DNA of 64,000 bases from Rhizobiaceae bacterium (GTDB lineage Bacteria > Pseudomonadota > Alphaproteobacteria > Rhizobiales > Rhizobiaceae). Below the pieces are notes generated by a model. The model saw nothing but the letters and a program-made list of their open reading frames with translations, did not search any database and had not been told where the DNA came from. The stretch lies in contig JARGOX010000005.1 in assembly GCA_029233925.1 (NCBI GenBank), forward strand, positions 62,001-126,000. The letters run 5' to 3'. This document shows, in pieces, positions 23,863 through 33,199 of the stretch. Made by a program: the position numbers and the translations under genes. Positions within the stretch are counted from its first letter, which is position 1; each line of letters opens with the position of its first letter.

Positions 23863-25080
23863 TCACTCGGTGGCTGCGCGCCATTTGCTGATCATCTCTT
23901 CGGTCGGCTGGTAATCCTCGCCATTCTTGTAGACGGCATCGACCAGTACCGGGCCATTCTCTCCTCTTGCTGTACGCCCAAGGAAGGAGCCAATTGTGGA
24001 TTGATTGTCCAGCGAACGATAACTGATCGTTCCCCAGGGCATCTCCACTTCAAGCCCTGCCATGGCGTCCACGACAGCCTCGGTTTCCGTGCTGTCCGCC
24101 TTGTCGAAAGCCGCAGCCATGGTCTTGACTGTGGTGTAGCCCATGATCGCGGAGATCCCCGGATGCGCGCCGAACCGTTCCTGATAATCGGCCAGGAACT
24201 TCTTGTGGGCGGGAATGTCCGTGTTGGTCCAGTCATAACCGGTCACCCACCAGCCCTCGGGTGCATCGGCGCCCAGCGGCTCAAGGTTTTCCGGTTCCCC
24301 TGTGGTCAGTCCAAGCACTTCACGTCCTTCGAAAAGCCCCTGGGTCGTCCCTGCCCGAACAAACTTCAGAAGATCGCCACCGAAAAGAACACTGAAAATA
24401 GCATCCGGCTGCGCATCGATCATTGCCTGTGCGACACCACCTGCCTCGATCCGGCCCAGCGGAGTTGCATGTTCGGATACGAACTCGACATCCGGTTGCG
24501 CCTCGGTGAGCATGCGCTTGAAATTCTCTGCGGCAAGCTGACCGAACTCGTAGTTCGGATAGACCAGAGCCCACCGTTTCTTGCCCAGCTCCGCAGCCTT
24601 TTCAGCCAAGATTGCCGACTGGGTGAATGTACCCGCCCGCAAGCGATAGCCGTAACGGTTTCCTTCCTGCCAGATCATCTTGTCCGACAGAGACATGGTC
24701 GCGAGGAAAAGCACTTCGTTGCGCTTTGCCCATTCATTCATCGCCAATGCAACACTGGAAAGAAATGTGCCGGTGATCGCGTCTACCTGTTCGCGCGCCA
24801 CCAACTCTTCCGCCGCCCGAATGGCATCACCTGCCGTGGCCTTGTCATCGCGCGTAACGAAGACAAGCTGCTTTCCATCGACACCGCCTGCACCGTTGAT
24901 TTCATCCAGCGCCAGATCCATTCCATTCTTGTAGTGACCCATATGGTCCGGGAAATTTGTGAAACTGCTCACTTCCCCGATCTTGATTATGTCCTGGGCA
25001 TTTGCGGACACGGAAAGTGTCAGCGCCAATGCGCAGCCCAACATGCTACCCCGCAGGGCATGCTTCAAACGAATTGTCAT
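23863..25080 (-). CDS. HAAT-type ABC periplasmic substrate-binding protein
   Basis: 405 residues from ATG 25080, preceded by GGGAGGAATTTCGAAA. A signal peptide (LRGSMLGCALALTLSVSANA) ends before QDIIKIGEVSS. The body is a Leu/Ile/Val-binding type I fold (GMDLALDEINGAGGVDGKQL, VFVTRDDKATAGDA, AITGTFLSSVAL). It is the first gene of the transport unit, with 184 bp upstream that hold the 18-bp putative IclR operator. It probably binds the substrate of the adjacent catabolic genes, since many such proteins in catabolic operons bind aromatic or cyclic acids. Confidence 0.92.
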   Translation of the reverse strand: MTIRLKHALRGSMLGCALALTLSVSANAQDIIKIGEVSSFTNFPDHMGHYKNGMDLALDEINGAGGVDGKQLVFVTRDDKATAGDAIRAAEELVAREQVDAITGTFLSSVALAMNEWAKRNEVLFLATMSLSDKMIWQEGNRYGYRLRAGTFTQSAILAEKAAELGKKRWALVYPNYEFGQLAAENFKRMLTEAQPDVEFVSEHATPLGRIEAGGVAQAMIDAQPDAIFSVLFGGDLLKFVRAGTTQGLFEGREVLGLTTGEPENLEPLGADAPEGWWVTGYDWTNTDIPAHKKFLADYQERFGAHPGISAIMGYTTVKTMAAAFDKADSTETEAVVDAMAGLEVEMPWGTISYRSLDNQSTIGSFLGRTARGENGPVLVDAVYKNGEDYQPTEEMISKWRAATE

Positions 25081-25248
25081 TTTCGAAATTCCTCCCAAAA
25101 TCGAGCCGGCAGAGCCTGGAGTCCGGCTGTCACTCCCGTTCGGTCCATCCGAATTTCTACAAAACTTTCCGGATACGAACCAAACGCACACAATATATCT
25201 TACACATAGCCATCAATATGACAACACTATTTCATATATGACTTCTTT

Positions 25249-25266
25249 ATATCATTATTCGATATT
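25249..25266. promoter_or_regulatory. Putative IclR operator, copy 2
   Basis: ATATCATTATTCGATATT contains arms ATATC and GATAT around a 7-bp centre. The same 18 bases occur at 37920-37937 before the acyl-CoA dehydrogenase. This copy overlaps the stop of the aldo/keto reductase, within the AT-rich region before the ABC importer. A nearby palindrome TCATATATGA lies at 25232-25241. Confidence 0.6.
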
Positions 25267-26209
25267 ATTTGAGAATTGCAGCGACGTCGGCGAACTCATC
25301 GGAACTCAGATGCCAATCCATTACAGCAGCATTTGCTGTGACCTGATCTGCAGAGGACGCACCTGCAATCACGCTTCCGACAACGGGGTTGCTGGCCACC
25401 CAGCAAAGCGCCAGCGACAGAAGGCTGTGACCCTGCTTCGTGGCAAAATCTTCCAGTGACGCCACGGTGCTTAGATTCTCATCTTTCAGCAGCCTCTCGG
25501 ATTGCCGTTCAAGCCAGGGAACATTGGGCGTCACCAAACGGCTGTTGGCAGGCTGCTTGCCACCCGCACCGTATTTGCCGGACAGCAAACCGCTGGCCAG
25601 CGGGAAATAGGGCAGCAGTGACATGCCGTACTTGTCGAGACACGGCAGCGTCTCTGCCTCAATGTCACGCGCCAGCAGCGAATACTCCGACTGGGTCGAC
25701 ATGAAACCGTCGGCACCGATTAATCGGGCTGTCAGCGCCGCCTCGGTCAGTTGCACCGGCGAAAAGTTGGAGCAGCCGTAGTAGCGTATCTTTCCCTGTC
25801 GTTTCAGATCTTCAAGTGTCGACACGGTCTCTTCGATCGGCGTATGAGGATCCGGGAAATGCACCTGATAAAGGTCAATCCAGTCGGTTCCGAGCCGTGT
25901 CAGACTGGCTTCAACGGCCTGGTGGATATAGCGGCGACTCGCGCCCTGTCTGCCAGGCCCCATGGGCGATGCAAACTTCGTTGCAATCGCGACGTCGGCC
26001 CGACGGGATCCAAGCGCCTTTCCCAGGAAGGATTCGGATTTTCCCTCGGAATAGGAATCAGAAGTATCAAAAAAGTTGATGCCTGCTTCGATCGCCGCAT
26101 CGACAATTTTTTTCGATTGATCCGCATCGCACCGCATGCCGAATGTGTTGCAGCCAAGACCAAGCCTGGAGACACGAAGCCCCGAGCGTCCGAGATTGCG
26201 CAATTCCAT
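25265..26209 (-). CDS. Aldo/keto reductase
   Basis: A 314-residue (beta/alpha)8 NADPH-dependent reductase. The catalytic tetrad is visible: Asp in FFDTSDSY, Tyr in SDSYSEG, Lys in AIATKF and His in YQVHFPD. GYSN-like YGCSNFSPVQL and VIAGASSADQVTANAA complete the family motifs. It starts two bases after the stop of the FAD protein and is the last gene of the 11-gene catabolic run. It could reduce a ketone or aldehyde formed in the pathway. The substrate is not deducible from sequence. Confidence 0.92.
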   Translation of the reverse strand: MELRNLGRSGLRVSRLGLGCNTFGMRCDADQSKKIVDAAIEAGINFFDTSDSYSEGKSESFLGKALGSRRADVAIATKFASPMGPGRQGASRRYIHQAVEASLTRLGTDWIDLYQVHFPDPHTPIEETVSTLEDLKRQGKIRYYGCSNFSPVQLTEAALTARLIGADGFMSTQSEYSLLARDIEAETLPCLDKYGMSLLPYFPLASGLLSGKYGAGGKQPANSRLVTPNVPWLERQSERLLKDENLSTVASLEDFATKQGHSLLSLALCWVASNPVVGSVIAGASSADQVTANAAVMDWHLSSDEFADVAAILK

Positions 26210-26211
26210 TG

Positions 26212-27960
26212 TCAGTTCTCCTCCTTGTTTCGAGCAGCATCAAGTGCCGCGATATAGCCGAACGTGATCGCCGGCCCGAGTGTGATGCCGGCCCCGGGAT
26301 AGGTACCGGACATGATGCTTGCCGCGTCGTTACCGACTGCATAGAGCCCGGGAATGGCCGCGCCATTGTGATCAAGCACGCGCGCGCGCGGATCAGTGCG
26401 GATGCCCGCGAATGTCCCCAGATCGCCGGCAACCAGTCGCACCGCATAATAGGGCGGTTTGTTGACGGGTCCGACACAGGGGTTGGGTTGATGCGCGGGA
26501 TCGCCGAGATATCTGTTGTATGCGGTGGTCCCGCGACTGAACTCCGGGTCAACGCCCTGTTTCGCATCGCTGTTGTAGCGAGCGACGGTGGCCTCGAAGG
26601 TTTCGGCATTCACCCCGCACACCCGGGCCAGCGCGGCGAGCGAATTGCCGCGTTTAAGATACCCCGACGCTAGTGCCGCAGCGAGCGGGACCGGAAACGG
26701 CTTCACATGACCGAGACCGTATTTGCGGATGGTCTCGTGATCAGCGATCAGCCAGCAAGCGCATTGTTCTCCCGGTTCAGTCGCCTTGATCAAAGCCTGA
26801 ACAAAATCATGGTAGCTGACCGCTTCGTTTGCAAAACGACGCCCGGAATTGGTCACGGCGATGACCCCGGGCTTCGGCCTGTCGATGAAATGCGGGAATG
26901 GTCCCGATCCACCTTCGCTCCGCGGTACCAACGACAATGGCACCCAGGCCGCCGCATTCCTGAAATTCTCGACGATCTCACCGCCGCAATCACGAACCAT
27001 CCGGAAGGTGTCGCCGGTTACATGAGGGTCAACCGCGGAAAAATGATCGCTGCCTGCCTTGACATGCGGATACAGGCGCCGGCGCATCTCCATGTCATGG
27101 GCGAAGCCGCCGGCAGCAAGAACAACACCATGCCTGGCCCGGATTTCCTGCTCTCCGTCAGTGATCCGGCCGGCAGTGATCCGGACACTGACACCGCGAA
27201 TTCCGTCGCAATCGCCAACCAGACCGGTAACAGGTGTGTCCGTGCGGATATCGACACCGAGATTGAACGCTGTGCTCGCAAGTCGGGCCACCAGCGCGGC
27301 ACCATTGGTCACCCGCATCGCACGCCCGTAAAACAGTTTTTCCAACGCATAGCGGGCCAGAAGAATACCGACATATCCAGCCGATATCACGGAGCGCGTC
27401 ACGTTGAAGAAGTGCTTCAACTCCTTGCCGGAACCGACCATCATGCCGAAAAAAGTCGTTTCCGGCACCGGCAATTTCAGTCGCGCCTTTTCCCTGCCCA
27501 GCGCGCGCGCATCGTAAGGCCGGGCGACCAAGGACCGTCCGCCAGCCATGCCGCCGGATATTTCCGCATGATAGTCTGAATATTGCGGCCCGAGATCAAA
27601 CACGAGTTCGCTGTTGTCCTCAAAGAATTTCAACGCCTCAGGTGCGGCTGCGAGATAGGTATCGACATGATCGTGACGGAAATCCTCGCCCGCTTCACCC
27701 TGCAGATAGATGCGCGCCCTTTCTGTGGAATCGGCAACTCCGGCCGTTTTGGCCTGCTTGCTGCAAGGCACCCACACCCAGCCACCCGATGAGGCCGAGG
27801 TCCCGCCGAAATAGGGAGCTTTCTCGACAACTATGACCTTCAGTCCCTTGCGGGCTGCCGTCACGGCAGCCGCAAGCCCGCCCGCTCCGGAACCGACAAC
27901 AAGAAGGTCGCACTCAGCCGGCAACGCCGTGCCCAACCGGCTTGCGGAGGAACCGTTCAC
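26212..27960 (-). CDS. KstD-like FAD-dependent dehydrogenase
   Basis: 582 residues. The N-terminal Rossmann CDLLVVGSGAGGLAAAVTAA, then VIVVEKAPYFGGTSASSGG, is the FAD site. The C-terminal GLYAVGNDAASIMSGTYPGA, then GITLGPAITFGY, is characteristic of the fumarate reductase / 3-ketosteroid delta1-dehydrogenase group. VLAAGGFAHDMEMRRRLYP is the middle FAD-binding motif. It would insert or remove a C=C bond next to a carbonyl. The start overlaps the TIM-barrel stop (ATGA). Beside an enone reductase, it hints at redox changes on a cyclic ketone. Steroid specificity is not proven. Confidence 0.85.
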   Translation of the reverse strand: MNGSSASRLGTALPAECDLLVVGSGAGGLAAAVTAARKGLKVIVVEKAPYFGGTSASSGGWVWVPCSKQAKTAGVADSTERARIYLQGEAGEDFRHDHVDTYLAAAPEALKFFEDNSELVFDLGPQYSDYHAEISGGMAGGRSLVARPYDARALGREKARLKLPVPETTFFGMMVGSGKELKHFFNVTRSVISAGYVGILLARYALEKLFYGRAMRVTNGAALVARLASTAFNLGVDIRTDTPVTGLVGDCDGIRGVSVRITAGRITDGEQEIRARHGVVLAAGGFAHDMEMRRRLYPHVKAGSDHFSAVDPHVTGDTFRMVRDCGGEIVENFRNAAAWVPLSLVPRSEGGSGPFPHFIDRPKPGVIAVTNSGRRFANEAVSYHDFVQALIKATEPGEQCACWLIADHETIRKYGLGHVKPFPVPLAAALASGYLKRGNSLAALARVCGVNAETFEATVARYNSDAKQGVDPEFSRGTTAYNRYLGDPAHQPNPCVGPVNKPPYYAVRLVAGDLGTFAGIRTDPRARVLDHNGAAIPGLYAVGNDAASIMSGTYPGAGITLGPAITFGYIAALDAARNKEEN

Positions 27961-28763
27961 AGGAACGGTTCGAGCGATGCGCGGGCCCTGCGCGCAATCA
28001 CTTCCGGTGCAAGTGTGCGATAGAAGCTATTGAAGACCTCGATCGACAACACATCGTCATATCCTGTCTTGCGCACCTCTTTCAGAAAATCCCCGACCGG
28101 CGTAATGCCCTCGCCCGGGAAAAGACGGTAGCCGCGGCTCAACTCAATGAAATCGAAATTCCCGCCTGGAATATCGGCGACTTCAACAAGGAAGATCTTC
28201 TCGCGGTCAATCTTGGCGATCCCGTCAAGCGGCAGGCCAAGCGCGAAGATGTGAAAACTGTCGAGAACGATGCCAATGGCCGGGTGATCAACCTTCTGGA
28301 TTATCTCCCAGGCATGCCAGTACTCCTTGACCCAACGTCCCCAGCAGATCGGCTCCCAGGCTACGCGCCGCCCATAGCGGGCAGCGATGTCGCCAAGCTC
28401 CCTGAGGTCGGAAATGATCCTGTCCTCGTCGCCTGCACTGTCCGTGGCGATGTTGGAGCACAGCACCAGCGTCGCCGTATCAAGCAACTGCATCTGCATG
28501 AATATCTGCTCTGCGATGCGCTGTTTGGTCTGGCGTTGCTCCTCCGGCATCCCCTCGTAGTTCCGCAGGTTTTGATAGCAGGATACGCTCATCCCGGTCT
28601 TTTTCAGAACGTTAAGCACCGCATCCGGCCCGTCGTTGCTGAAATAGTAGTCTCTTGGCCACAATTCGGTGGAACTGAAGCCCGCCTGGCTCATCGCCAT
28701 GATTGCTTCATCGACCGGACACCCGAATGTGACCGTGGTGCAGCTCAATTTGCCAGCATCCAT
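27957..28763 (-). CDS. Sugar-phosphate isomerase/epimerase-like TIM-barrel protein
   Basis: 268 residues of the AP endonuclease-2 / xylose isomerase-like TIM-barrel superfamily. Metal-ligand candidates occur at the expected strand ends: E in SSTELWPRDYY, E in RVAWEPICWGRW, D/H in GIVLDSFHIFA and E in LSIEVFNSFYR. Members include isomerases, epimerases, inosose dehydratases and 3-dehydroshikimate dehydratases. It starts 12 bp after the upstream SDR stop and overlaps the FAD gene. A dehydratase or isomerase step on a cyclic polyol or diketone fits its place between a PRISE-type reductase and the KstD-like enzyme, but this is inference. Confidence 0.85.
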   Translation of the reverse strand: MDAGKLSCTTVTFGCPVDEAIMAMSQAGFSSTELWPRDYYFSNDGPDAVLNVLKKTGMSVSCYQNLRNYEGMPEEQRQTKQRIAEQIFMQMQLLDTATLVLCSNIATDSAGDEDRIISDLRELGDIAARYGRRVAWEPICWGRWVKEYWHAWEIIQKVDHPAIGIVLDSFHIFALGLPLDGIAKIDREKIFLVEVADIPGGNFDFIELSRGYRLFPGEGITPVGDFLKEVRKTGYDDVLSIEVFNSFYRTLAPEVIARRARASLEPFL

Positions 28764-28775
28764 CTTGCTTCTCCC

Positions 28776-29834
28776 TTAGGGTAGTATCTTGAGTTCGCGG
28801 TACTGACTGAACAGACGCGGGAACATCTCTTCGGTATCGACCATTTCGTTGAATCCGTATTGATGCGCCTTCACAACCGAAGCGGTCTGGTCCCAGGCAC
28901 CGGCGAACATCACGTCCGCGAATGCCCAGTCAGCGACCTCTGCGATGTTGCTGTTGCGCAAACCTTCGCGGGTTGCCACTCGCTTCCAGATTTCACCCTT
29001 GTCCTCCATGAATGCCCGGAGGCTCATGGGCCTGAGTTCTCCGGCCTCCATCCCGAACAGGGCAGCGATGCTTGGCCACACGTCACGCCAGCAAAAAGTA
29101 TCACCGTTGACGATGTTGAAAGCTTCGCCGGCGCAACGCGGTTCGGTTGCCGCCCAGATCATAGCCTTGGAAAGCAGGTTGACGTCGGTGACGTTCATAT
29201 TGGCAGTCCAGACAGCTTGCCCCGCCGGGAAATGCAATGGCTCACCCATTTCCCGCATGATTGCGGCATAAACGCCCAACGTGGCAATTGGATTGGAGGG
29301 ACTGCCGATCGCCGTGCCGCAGATAAAATGCGGGCGCAGGGTCGACCAACTCCAGCTGGATCGCTGGGAGCGCTCAATAAGCGCGTCGAGCTGCTCATAG
29401 TAGAAGTTCGCCCCGGGCAGCCTTGGATGGCTTTCCTTGGCTGGCGTGCGGTATGAGCCGAGATTGGAACCATACCATTTCATACCGTGGATCATTTGCA
29501 CATGCTCCAACCTGTCTGCCACGGGCGACAGGGCATTGAGCAGATTCTCGACGATGAGACGGTTCTCGTCGAGCTTGATGACATAGTTGGTTTCCACGGC
29601 GCGCGCGCAGAAAAATACATGGGTGACATCCGCAAGCTGCCCTGCGTCTGCATTGCACTGTTCTGCGTTCAGCAGATCGACGGCAAGATGTTGGGCATTC
29701 GAACCGAGCGGAACCTGCCGCCTCGACAAGGTCACGATATCCCAGCCGGGATCATTCGAGAGCAGGATATTGAGATTGCTTCCAACCATTCCCGAAGCTC
29801 CGACGATCAATGCCTTGCGTCTTGTCTGGCTCAT
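28776..29834 (-). CDS. PRISE-like extended SDR (enone reductase family)
   Basis: A 352-residue NAD(P)-dependent SDR. N-terminal ALIVGASGMVGSNLNILL is the Rossmann motif. HGMKWYGSNLG resembles the TGxKHYxG block with catalytic Lys of progesterone 5-beta-reductase / iridoid synthase (PRISE) enzymes. NFYYEQLDALIER resembles their NFYY motif with catalytic Tyr, and WSTLRPHFICG resembles VHRPGxIFG. PRISE enzymes reduce the C=C bond of enones by 1,4-addition. The ATG overlaps the ALDH stop (ATGA). It could saturate a cyclic enone intermediate here. An epimerase role is the main alternative. Confidence 0.8.
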   Translation of the reverse strand: MSQTRRKALIVGASGMVGSNLNILLSNDPGWDIVTLSRRQVPLGSNAQHLAVDLLNAEQCNADAGQLADVTHVFFCARAVETNYVIKLDENRLIVENLLNALSPVADRLEHVQMIHGMKWYGSNLGSYRTPAKESHPRLPGANFYYEQLDALIERSQRSSWSWSTLRPHFICGTAIGSPSNPIATLGVYAAIMREMGEPLHFPAGQAVWTANMNVTDVNLLSKAMIWAATEPRCAGEAFNIVNGDTFCWRDVWPSIAALFGMEAGELRPMSLRAFMEDKGEIWKRVATREGLRNSNIAEVADWAFADVMFAGAWDQTASVVKAHQYGFNEMVDTEEMFPRLFSQYRELKILP

Positions 29835-31264
29835 AGCATCCCCTCCACCATGAATTTCAAAGTCATGAATTCGCGGACACCTTGCGTGCCACCCTCACGG
29901 CCGTGACCGCTGTCCTTGTTGCCGCCGAACGGCGTTTCCGGATTTGAACCGGAGAAGCTGTTCACGCCGACAATACCGCAATTCATCCCGTGGGCCGTGG
30001 TCCGAGCCCGCTCGATGTTGCTCGTGAAGAGGTAAGACGCGAGACCGAATGGCAGGGCGTTGGCTTTCTTCACTGCCTCCTGCGTCTGCGAGAAGCGATT
30101 GAAAATCGCCACCGGCCCAAAGGGCTCCTCCCGCAATATCCTCGCCCCTTCAGGAACATCGGCAAGAACGGTCGGTTCAAGGTAATATCCTTTTCCGCTT
30201 GCCGCCTTTCCACCCGTAACGATCCGGGCACCAGCGGAAGCGGCGTCATCAATGAGTTCAAGCAGGGCGTTACGCCGTTTCTCGCTTACAACCGGTCCCA
30301 TGAGCGCCGGTCCGTTTGCCTGCGATCCCATCTGGATTTCATCACAATGGGCAGCGAACATCTCGATGAATGTCTCGTAGACAGCATCCTGAACATAGAA
30401 CCGGGTCGGCGATGTGCAGACCTGACCGGCATTCCTGAACTTGGCTGTCGCGGATGCCTTGGCTATCCTGGGGACATCGACATCATCGAACACGATGACG
30501 GGCGAATGACCACCTAGTTCCATGATCGCTGGCTTCATCAAGCGTCCAGCCTGCGCGCTAATCATCTTTCCCACCGGAACCGACCCGGTAAAAGTGACCG
30601 CCCGGATGATATCGGAATTGAGCAGCCTGTCGGTGATGGGCGCAGGTTCGCCAAGCACCAGGTTAAGCACACCGGCGGGCAGCCCTGCATCATGGAACGC
30701 GCGGACCAGTTCAATGGCCGATAGCGGCGTGATCTCGGATGGCTTGAGGATACAACTGCATCCTGCCGCCAGGGCTGTTCCTGCTTTTCGGACGGGAGAG
30801 ACCAACGGGAAGTTCCAGGGCGTCAGTGCAAGGACCGGACCGACAGGCTCCCAGAAGGTCATATACCTCAGACCATCGGGAGCAGGGATCGTTTCGCCGT
30901 AGCTTCTGCGCCCCTCTTCGGCTGCCCACTCCAGAAGCTCCGCCGCACGAAAGGTCTCGGCACGGGCCTCGGCCAGTGGTTTTCCCTGCTCGGCAGACAT
31001 CACCTCGGAAATGTGATCGATGCGCTCAAGGACAAGCCGCGCCGCCTTCTGTATGATAGCACACCGTTCCGCCGGGGCGGTTCGACGCCATACTGCAAAG
31101 CCCTTTTCGGCAGCAGCCAGGGCGGCGTCGAGGTCCGTTGCGGAAGCTATCGGAACATAGGCGATCAGTTCCTCCGTTGCCGGATTGACCAGTTCAATGA
31201 TGCCACCGCCTGAGGCGGGGACCCATCTGCCATCGATATAGAGTTCAAGGTTTTGTACGGTCAT
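29831..31264 (-). CDS. NAD(P)-dependent aldehyde dehydrogenase
   Basis: 477 residues, start ATG 31264 with GGGAG upstream; an ATG 21 bases earlier lacks a better site. The cofactor motif LTPWNFPL, catalytic Glu in MELGGHSP and Cys in RNAGQVCTSPTRFYV are intact, as is the C-terminal GVNSFSGSNPETPFGGNKDSG block typical of succinate-semialdehyde / lactaldehyde dehydrogenases. It directly follows the ThDP enzyme (21-bp gap). An aldehyde released by C-C cleavage could be oxidised to an acid here before CoA activation by the type III CoA-transferase. Confidence 0.93.
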   Translation of the reverse strand: MTVQNLELYIDGRWVPASGGGIIELVNPATEELIAYVPIASATDLDAALAAAEKGFAVWRRTAPAERCAIIQKAARLVLERIDHISEVMSAEQGKPLAEARAETFRAAELLEWAAEEGRRSYGETIPAPDGLRYMTFWEPVGPVLALTPWNFPLVSPVRKAGTALAAGCSCILKPSEITPLSAIELVRAFHDAGLPAGVLNLVLGEPAPITDRLLNSDIIRAVTFTGSVPVGKMISAQAGRLMKPAIMELGGHSPVIVFDDVDVPRIAKASATAKFRNAGQVCTSPTRFYVQDAVYETFIEMFAAHCDEIQMGSQANGPALMGPVVSEKRRNALLELIDDAASAGARIVTGGKAASGKGYYLEPTVLADVPEGARILREEPFGPVAIFNRFSQTQEAVKKANALPFGLASYLFTSNIERARTTAHGMNCGIVGVNSFSGSNPETPFGGNKDSGHGREGGTQGVREFMTLKFMVEGML

Positions 31265-31285
31265 TCGTTGTTTCTCCCTGACCAA

Positions 31286-33085
31286 TCAGACCAAAGGGTC
31301 CGGGTCGTAGTTCGGTTCCGCGCCCAGGATCGGCGCAAAATCGAGCACGCCTGCGGTCAGGCGTTTCACATCCGGCTCGGTACGCACATCAATAACGGTC
31401 GGTCGTCCACTGGCGATAGCCGACTGGAGTGCAGAGCCGAGTTCATCGGGATGATCTACCCGGATGCCATCGGCCCCCATAGCCCTCGCCATCATGGCAA
31501 AGTCGGCTGAGTGCAGTTCGCCGGTCGCCTCCTTGCGGAACCGGGTGGCGTGCTCTCTGCCGTATCGCCCCTTTTGCAGATCACGGATCGAAACGTAGCC
31601 ACAATTGTTCATGACGACCCAGATGACAGCCAACCCGTATTCAACCGCTGTGGCCACAGCATTGGAATGCATCATGAAGCCACCATCGCCCGAGAAGGAA
31701 ACAACGACCTTGTCTGGCGCTGCGAGTTTTGCGCCGACAGCACCACAGACCCCCATTCCCATCGCGGCCAGGCCGCCTGACTGGATCAACAAGCCGCCGG
31801 ATCGCACCCGCCACTGCTGGACGAGCCACGTGTGGTTCATGCCGATATCAGCTGCGACAATGGCGTCTGCCGGGAGGGCTTTGGTCATTTCGGCCACGAG
31901 CCGGTCCGGGTGAATCGGGATGTCAGGCCGGTTGGCGCCGGCATAGACATCAATATCCCACTGGCGCTTCCAGTTCTGCCAGCTCTCTGTCCATTTACCA
32001 CGGGCCGCAATCGAGCGTTTCACGTCATCCTGACGTTCTGAAAAGACATCAATCAATTGCCGGATGAACGTATTCGCGGATGCGACGATGCCCAGCGCCG
32101 GTGGATAATTGCGGCCGAACCGGTCGGGATCGATATCGATATGAATGAGCTTCTGCGTCGCAATCGTGTGCGTCGCACCTTCTCTCCAGGAAGACGAGGA
32201 GCGGTCGCCGAATCGCGTGCCCAGCGCCAAAACCACATCACAGCCGCGTGTGGCGCGGTTTGAGGGATAGACGCCGTCGCGACCCAGAGGACCGAGGCAA
32301 AGCGGATCTGTTTCGTCAATTACACCTTTCGCCTGCGCAGTCGAGGCTACGGGTATGTTGAGCGTCCGTGCCAGCTTCAAGAGATCAGCTTCGACCCGCT
32401 GCCCGAACGCGCCGTTGCCGGCAACAATAACCGGCCGTTCCGCAGCAAGCAGCATATCCACGCACCGGGCCAGCGATTCAGGGTCAGCAGCGGGATTCTG
32501 GAAAATATTGGCGCGCCATTCATCCGAGAAATCTGAGACCTGTGGCGTGGTCTCATCGAAGATATTCAACGGGATATCCAGATGAACAGGTCCGATGCGT
32601 CCTGACGTCATGGTCGAATAGGCGTGCCGCATCATCGAGGGCAGCATATCGGCGCGGGTTGCCTGATAGGAGCGCTTGACATACGGACGCATGGCCGACG
32701 GGAAATCAGCCTGATAGTGATGACCCAGTTCCTGGAACGGCAACCGGTTGAATTGTTGCGTCGGAATATTGCCGGTGATCGCGAAAATTGCCGATCCATC
32801 AAACATCGCGTTGGCGATAGCCACCTGGATCGAGATCGACCCCGGGCCAACCGAAGTGTAGGTGGCGACCGGCTGACCGGTCACGCGATAATAGGCGTCC
32901 GCCATGAAGCCGGCTGTCTGCTCGTTGTGAACCGATATCGTGCTGAGTTTGTCCTGACGGTCAATCGCTGCGTCCATCAAGCCAACGTCTCCGTGACCGC
33001 AGACTCCGATCATATGGGGTACGTTCTGCTCGATGAGGTGATCCAGGATGAGTTCACCACCATTTTTTGTGTTCGACTTGGACAT
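31286..33085 (-). CDS. ThDP-dependent acetolactate synthase-like enzyme
   Basis: 599 residues in the PYR-central-PP order of ThDP decarboxylases, carboligases and diketone hydrolases. The catalytic Glu lies in SVHNEQTAGFMADAYYR. The diphosphate/Mg motif is SFSGDGGFMMHSNAV followed by VVMNNCG. GPGSISIQVAIANAMFDGSA and the 'HHYQADFP' segment are not those of housekeeping acetolactate synthase (which has a distinct HQE/FQE loop), so it is a diverged member. Relatives include benzoylformate decarboxylase, IolD and cyclohexane-1,2-dione hydrolase. Next to an ALDH, ring or chain C-C cleavage is the likeliest role. The ATG at 33085 is used; the frame opens 11 codons earlier. Confidence 0.8.
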   Translation of the reverse strand: MSKSNTKNGGELILDHLIEQNVPHMIGVCGHGDVGLMDAAIDRQDKLSTISVHNEQTAGFMADAYYRVTGQPVATYTSVGPGSISIQVAIANAMFDGSAIFAITGNIPTQQFNRLPFQELGHHYQADFPSAMRPYVKRSYQATRADMLPSMMRHAYSTMTSGRIGPVHLDIPLNIFDETTPQVSDFSDEWRANIFQNPAADPESLARCVDMLLAAERPVIVAGNGAFGQRVEADLLKLARTLNIPVASTAQAKGVIDETDPLCLGPLGRDGVYPSNRATRGCDVVLALGTRFGDRSSSSWREGATHTIATQKLIHIDIDPDRFGRNYPPALGIVASANTFIRQLIDVFSERQDDVKRSIAARGKWTESWQNWKRQWDIDVYAGANRPDIPIHPDRLVAEMTKALPADAIVAADIGMNHTWLVQQWRVRSGGLLIQSGGLAAMGMGVCGAVGAKLAAPDKVVVSFSGDGGFMMHSNAVATAVEYGLAVIWVVMNNCGYVSIRDLQKGRYGREHATRFRKEATGELHSADFAMMARAMGADGIRVDHPDELGSALQSAIASGRPTVIDVRTEPDVKRLTAGVLDFAPILGAEPNYDPDPLV

Positions 33086-33148
33086 TCCCAATGATCCCTT
33101 GCTAATGCTGCGCGACAATTACGGGTTGCAGCAGATATGTTGTCATAT

Positions 33149-33165
33149 GCCCGGAACGGCCGGGC
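33149..33165. repeat. GC hairpin in the 114-bp intergenic gap
   Basis: GCCCGG, loop AACGG, CCGGGC. It lies between the DUF35 gene and the ThDP gene, the only sizeable gap inside the catabolic run. It might attenuate or separate two transcripts; no T-run follows. Confidence 0.3.
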
Positions 33166-33199
33166 CGCTAAATGGCGAAACGCCTGCAATCTTTCTGGC

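Noticed and set aside
23848-25209. 453-codon plus-strand ORF
   Set aside because: Fully antisense to the HAAT substrate-binding protein, which has a signal peptide and good ribosome site.
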